NCBI GenBank assembly: GCA_938075305.1
Contig: CALJGV010000032.1
Location: forward strand, 124,001-188,000
Direction: 5' to 3'
Source: an uncultured bacterium
GTDB lineage: Bacteria > Planctomycetota > UBA1135 > GCA-002686595
DNA: 64,000 nucleotides
In this document: positions 60,322 to 64,000 of the stretch, in pieces
How the letters are laid out: the number at the start of each line of letters is the position of its first letter
How positions within the stretch are numbered: position 1 is the first letter of the stretch
Made by a program: the position numbers and the translations under genes
The notes under the pieces: generated by a model
The model's input: only the letters and a program-made list of their open reading frames with translations
Database searches by the model: none
Told to the model about the DNA's origin: nothing

Positions 60322-61446
60322 ATGAAGCCAGCTCCGACGACCTACTGGGACTACATCCGGGTGGAAGAACTCCTCTCCCTCCAGCAGGGCCTCGCCACGG
60401 ATGACGAGGAGATCACGAACGAGGAGGCGCTGTTCGTGACCGTCCACCAGGTCTACGAGCTCTGGTTCAAGCTCGTCCTCCGTGATCTGAAGAGCGCCCG
60501 AGACCTCTTCATGGCCCCGCAGGTCGCCGAGCAGGAGCTCTCGGGAGCGGTGGAGCGACTCCGGCGGATCGCGACCATCTTTCGGGTGGCGGTCGAGCAC
60601 TTCGCCGTCGTCGAGACCATCTCTACCAGGGCCTACCTGGGCTTCCGCGACAAGCTGATGCCGGCGAGCGGGTTCCAGAGCGCCCAGCTCAGGCAGATCG
60701 AGGTCCTCTTCGGGCTCGAGGAGTCCGACAGGATCCCGCTGGGTCCTCCCGGGAGTCACCTCGCCGCGCTGGAGAAGCCCGGAGGCGGATCGAGCCCCGC
60801 GCTGCGCCGGGTCGAGGAGACCATGGCCGACGGCCCCAACCTGAAGGAGGCGATCGAGGCGTGGCTGGCGCGGACGCCGATCGACGCCACCCTCAACGCC
60901 GATGGCGAGGTGGAGAGCGACGGCGACGGCTTCGTGGAGCGGTACCTCGAGGCGCACCGGCGGGTGATCAGCCGGACGAGGAATCACGCGGGAGCCGTGG
61001 CGGCTGAGACGGGCCGGGACGTGGAGCTGGCCCAAGAGCGCCTCGCCGCGAACTACGAGAGAGAGCGAGCCTCCGTGGAGGAGTTCCTCTGCCCCGCCGA
61101 CCCGGACGTCCGCGCCGCTTCGGGCCCGGTTCGGGCCGCACTGGTCTTCCTCGAGTCGTACAGGGAGCTACCGCTGTTGGCCTGGCCGCGGGAGGTCCTC
61201 GCAGCGCTCCTCGAGGTCGAGCAGGGCTTCGTGATCTTTCGCCAGCGTCACGCGCGGATGGTCGAGCGGGTCATCGGGCGGCGGACTGGGACCGGCGGGA
61301 GTGCAGGCGTCGACTACCTCGACAAGACGGCCCTGGAGTATCGGATCTTCAAGGATATCTGGGCTGTCCGGACGGTCCTGCTCCCCGTGGAGGATGTGCC
61401 CGAGCTGCGGGATCCGGCCTTCTACGGCTTCGGGCCCCGGGATTGA
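60322..61446 (+). CDS. kynA: Tryptophan 2,3-dioxygenase
   Basis: A 374-residue haem enzyme that opens the indole ring of L-tryptophan to N-formylkynurenine. ATG 60322 gives the usual beginning (TTYWDYIRVEELLSLQQGL). Distal His42 (VTVHQVYELWFKLVL), Arg109 (AYLGFRDKLMPASGFQS) and haem-ligating His310 (RQRHARMVERVIGRRTGTGG) are present, as is the conserved GTGGSAGVDYLDKT. Longer than most bacterial enzymes (about 290), closer to the eukaryotic length of 400, because of an insertion in the middle. No kynurenine-pathway genes are adjacent. Confidence 0.94.
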   Translation: MKPAPTTYWDYIRVEELLSLQQGLATDDEEITNEEALFVTVHQVYELWFKLVLRDLKSARDLFMAPQVAEQELSGAVERLRRIATIFRVAVEHFAVVETISTRAYLGFRDKLMPASGFQSAQLRQIEVLFGLEESDRIPLGPPGSHLAALEKPGGGSSPALRRVEETMADGPNLKEAIEAWLARTPIDATLNADGEVESDGDGFVERYLEAHRRVISRTRNHAGAVAAETGRDVELAQERLAANYERERASVEEFLCPADPDVRAASGPVRAALVFLESYRELPLLAWPREVLAALLEVEQGFVIFRQRHARMVERVIGRRTGTGGSAGVDYLDKTALEYRIFKDIWAVRTVLLPVEDVPELRDPAFYGFGPRD

Positions 61447-61542
61447 TGGTGCGGGTGGTTCGGTCTAGCTTGAACCTGTTGGTGGATTCACACTCCCTTG
61501 ATGCGTCGGGGCGAGCCTTCGGGTGTTGCACCTGAGCCACCC

Positions 61543-62226
61543 ATGGGAAAAGAGACCATACTGATCGTCGAAGACGACCCGGACATTGTCGAGCTCCTCG
61601 AGTACTCCCTCGAGCGGGAGGGCTACACCGTCCTCATCGCGAAGAACGGAGAGAAGGGGCTCTCCGAGGCGAAGCGCCGCAAGCCCGCGCTGGTCCTCCT
61701 CGACCTCATGCTGCCAGGCCTGGACGGGCTACAGGTCTGCCGGGCGCTCAAGGAGGACAGCGGCACCAAGGCCATCCCGGTCATGATGCTCACCGCGCGC
61801 GGCGAGGAGAGCGACGTGGTCGTGGGACTCGAGTTCGGCGCCGACGACTATGTCCGCAAGCCCTTCAGCCCGCGGGAGCTGATCGCGCGGATCCGAGCGG
61901 TCCTGCGGCGTGGCCAGCCGGCCGCGGAGGCCCGCCTGCGGATCGAGCTGGGCCCGGTCACGCTCGACAAGGAGCGCCACGAGGTCACCATCGATGACGT
62001 CCCGGTGGTCTTCACGCGGTCGGAATTCCGGCTCCTGTGGCGCCTCGCGAAGTACCCCGGTCGGGTCTACACCCGTGACGAGCTCGTGGAGAGCCTGACG
62101 GACGGGGAGGCGGTGATCCTCGACCGGAACATCGACGTCCACGTGAGCTCGATCCGCAAGAAGCTCGGGTCCCACGGCGGCACGATCGTCACGGTGCGCG
62201 GCGTGGGCTACAAGGTGATCGACTGA
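61543..62226 (+). CDS. OmpR/PhoB-family response regulator
   Basis: A 227-residue response regulator. Receiver domain (1-120): acidic pair EDD at 10-12, phospho-acceptor Asp54 (LVLLDLMLPGLDG), conserved Thr in MLTARGEE and Lys in YVRKPFSP. A winged-helix DNA-binding domain (about 130-227) ends in the usual VHVSSIRKKLGSHGGTIVTV and RGVGYKV. Best guess PhoB, because the partner kinase looks like PhoR. ATG 61543 starts immediately before the first strand; an upstream TTG is unlikely. Kinase gene follows 114 bases later. Confidence 0.93.
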   Translation: MGKETILIVEDDPDIVELLEYSLEREGYTVLIAKNGEKGLSEAKRRKPALVLLDLMLPGLDGLQVCRALKEDSGTKAIPVMMLTARGEESDVVVGLEFGADDYVRKPFSPRELIARIRAVLRRGQPAAEARLRIELGPVTLDKERHEVTIDDVPVVFTRSEFRLLWRLAKYPGRVYTRDELVESLTDGEAVILDRNIDVHVSSIRKKLGSHGGTIVTVRGVGYKVID

Positions 62227-62340
62227 GCCTGATGGACCGGGAGGCCCGACCTGGACGTCGTGGCTGGCCCCCGGTCGACCAATCTCGAGCGCCGAACTCC
62301 TTCACCCCCGGGGAGTCCAGGCGGTAGCTTGGTCCCTGCG

Positions 62341-64000
62341 ATGTTTCGCTCGAAGTTCTTCTGGCGGCTGTTCAGCTCCTACGCGCTCCTCATCTTCCTG
62401 ACGGTCGGCGCCATCGGGGCGCTGGTGCACGACAAGTACAGCCGCAGCCTCCAGGAGCAAGTCATCACCGACCTGCGGAACGTGGCCGTGGCGCTGGGGG
62501 AGCTCTCGCAGGACGACTTTAGCGGGGTGGACCGCCGCTATCTCCGACGCAGGGTCGCCGAGGTCAGCCAGCGCACCGGGCGCCGGATCACCATGATCCA
62601 GCGGGACGGCAACGTGCTCGCGGACTCCGAGAAGGACCCGGACACCATGGAGAACCACCTCCGCGGGAGGCGTGAGATCCGGGACGCGATCACGCTCGGG
62701 GAGGGCTCCGCGGTCCGGACGAGCACGACGACCGGTGAGGAGACCCTGTACGTCGCGGTGTGCCGGGACCACGATCGGGACCTGGGTGGCCTCGTTCGGG
62801 TGGCAGTGCTCACGGAGTCGCTCACGAAGAAGAAGCAGGAGGTGGCACGCCTGCTCTTCCTGGGCGCGCTCATCGCGAGCCTGCCGGCGCTCCTCGTGGG
62901 GGCGCTCCTGGTCAGGCGCTTCTCGACCCCGCTGGTCGAGATGCGGGCCGTGGCTGTCGCCATGAGCGGTGGAGACTACGAGGCGGCGTCGCGTATCCCG
63001 AAGAAGGCCCGCGGTGGGGATGAGGTCGGTGATCTCGCGTTGTCCTTCGAACAGCTCGGAGAAGACATCAATCAACAGGTGGCGGACCTGACCGCGGGCC
63101 AAGAGCGGCTGCGCGCGATGGTGGCTGGCATGACCGAAGGGGTGGTCGCGCTGGACGATCGCGACCGTGTCACCTTCTCTAATCACGCCGCGCGGACCTT
63201 GCTCGGCCTCAGGGACGACAACACCGATCCGGTCGCGTGGCGCGATGGCAAGCTGGCCGGGCTCGTGGGGCTCGTCCACCAGGCTCGGTCCACGGAGATC
63301 CCGGCGCGGAGGGAACTGGAGCTGAGCGAGACCGACGAGACCGCCATCGTCCACGCCGAGGCTCACAGCTTCCAGGACGGTGACGCCGTCGGGGTTGTGG
63401 TGGTGCTCAATGACGTTTCGGAGGTCCGGCGGCTGGAGCGCATCCGCCGCGACTTCGTCGCCAACGTCAGCCACGAGCTCAAGACGCCCCTCACCAACAT
63501 CCGCGGCTACGTGGAGATGCTGATGGATGGGGCGGGGGCCGATGAGAACCGAGGCCAGCGGTTCCTGGAGATCGTTCAAAAGAACGTGCACCGGCTCAAT
63601 CACCTCGTGATGGACCTGCTGAGCCTGGCCCGCATCGAGGAGGACGTCAGCCGCCCGGCCCTCGCGCCGATGGACCTTCGGACCTTCGTGGAGGAGGGCG
63701 TGCGCCGTCACGAGCCCACCGCCGAGGGCCGGGAGCAGAGCGTGACCGTGGAGGGGGCCGAGGGGGAACTGAGCGCCATGGCGGACCGGGAGGCGCTCCG
63801 GCAGGTCTTCGATAACCTCCTCGACAACGCCCTGAAGTACACGCCCACCGGGGGCAAGGTCGTCGTCAGCCTTCGACGCGCGGAGGGCAAGGCGGTCCTC
63901 GCTGTGACGGACAACGGCCTGGGGATTCCGCTGGAGGACCAGGCGAGGATCTTCGAGCGGTTCTATCGAGTCGACAAGGCGCGCTCGCTGGAGGTCGGGG
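62341..64000 (+). CDS. PhoR-like sensor histidine kinase, truncated by the window edge
   Basis: The reading frame is open at the right end, so at least 553 residues and no stop are visible. Two membrane segments (about 12-28 and 175-195) flank a periplasmic domain (about 30-170) that follows the phosphate-sensor type. HAMP region at about 195-250 and PAS domain at about 255-360 (MTEGVVALDDRDRVTFSNHA). HisKA with phospho-acceptor His378 (VSHELKTPLTNIRGYVEML). HATPase_c begins near 480 with N-box FDNLLDNALKYTPTGG, then TDNGLGIP (G1 box). The symbol is not given because the sensed signal is unproven; a phosphate sensor is the likely guess. Confidence 0.93.
   Translation, partial: MFRSKFFWRLFSSYALLIFLTVGAIGALVHDKYSRSLQEQVITDLRNVAVALGELSQDDFSGVDRRYLRRRVAEVSQRTGRRITMIQRDGNVLADSEKDPDTMENHLRGRREIRDAITLGEGSAVRTSTTTGEETLYVAVCRDHDRDLGGLVRVAVLTESLTKKKQEVARLLFLGALIASLPALLVGALLVRRFSTPLVEMRAVAVAMSGGDYEAASRIPKKARGGDEVGDLALSFEQLGEDINQQVADLTAGQERLRAMVAGMTEGVVALDDRDRVTFSNHAARTLLGLRDDNTDPVAWRDGKLAGLVGLVHQARSTEIPARRELELSETDETAIVHAEAHSFQDGDAVGVVVVLNDVSEVRRLERIRRDFVANVSHELKTPLTNIRGYVEMLMDGAGADENRGQRFLEIVQKNVHRLNHLVMDLLSLARIEEDVSRPALAPMDLRTFVEEGVRRHEPTAEGREQSVTVEGAEGELSAMADREALRQVFDNLLDNALKYTPTGGKVVVSLRRAEGKAVLAVTDNGLGIPLEDQARIFERFYRVDKARSLEVG

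Noticed and set aside
1-64000. CRISPR arrays, insertion sequences, prophage or integron structures
   Set aside because: No regularly spaced repeats, transposase, integrase or phage structural genes were seen, and composition is uniform.

Overview
The window is a GC-rich, tightly packed bacterial chromosome segment. It has many ATGA, GTGA, TTGA and TGATG start/stop overlaps, short gaps and several convergent gene pairs. The likely source is a free-living flagellated member of the Planctomycetota, probably marine. This is inferred from two secreted proteins with the same roughly 100-residue C-terminal domain typical of that phylum, several secreted sulfatase-type and esterase-type enzymes, a YfbK-type VWA protein paired with a sigma factor, and a fused mutarotase/sodium symporter. 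No rRNA, certain tRNA, insertion sequence, prophage or CRISPR array was seen, and base composition is even throughout, so this looks like core chromosome.

Region by region. 1-3.9 kb is the end of a flagellar regulatory operon: flhG (truncated by the window edge), sigma-28 fliA, and a chain of small unassigned proteins ending in three envelope proteins. A FlgM-like anti-sigma-28 gene at 7.3-7.6 kb, with a possible sigma-28 promoter, and a CheC/FliY-like gene at 7.9 kb belong to the same theme. Between and after them are an M20 amidohydrolase, a transglutaminase/esterase fusion, an M1 peptidase with a membrane protein, a sulfatase, an enoyl-CoA hydratase, a DEAD-box helicase and SfsA. 17.2-21.0 kb is a complete four-gene metal ABC importer of the TroABCD type, with zinc-type ligands in the binding protein.

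21.0-24.8 kb is the most interesting part. prfB (release factor 2) needs a +1 frameshift at an in-frame UGA. The next gene encodes a thioredoxin-fold protein whose redox motif is interrupted by an in-frame UGA (U-T-Q-C). A perfect 7-bp hairpin with a GUG loop sits 18 nt after that UGA, which fits the bacterial SECIS model, so this is a probable selenoprotein. It overlaps a DUF255/YyaL-type thioredoxin-domain protein. Two adjacent genes are therefore decoded through UGA recoding, and one of them encodes the factor that competes for UGA.

24.9-42 kb holds secreted proteins, purH, a SDR epimerase, a DbpA-like helicase, an HNH nuclease, an AlbA_2-type protein, and a sialic-acid pair (N-acetylneuraminate lyase plus a NanM-like/SSS symporter fusion). 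42-49 kb has ribBA, an ECF sigma/zinc-finger anti-sigma/small envelope protein trio, a GspL/GspM-like secretion pair and a lipoprotein of the sulfatase superfamily. 49-64 kb has an agmatinase-family enzyme, two tandem SPFH proteins, RidA, an ECF sigma with a VWA protein, a candidate small RNA or terminator structure, an esterase, a class IV aminotransferase, a DUF547 protein, tryptophan 2,3-dioxygenase and a PhoB/PhoR-like two-component system cut by the right edge.

Family assignments come from motif recognition by eye, without database searches. Starts were moved from the longest open frame where Shine-Dalgarno sequences, gene overlaps or family length argued for it.
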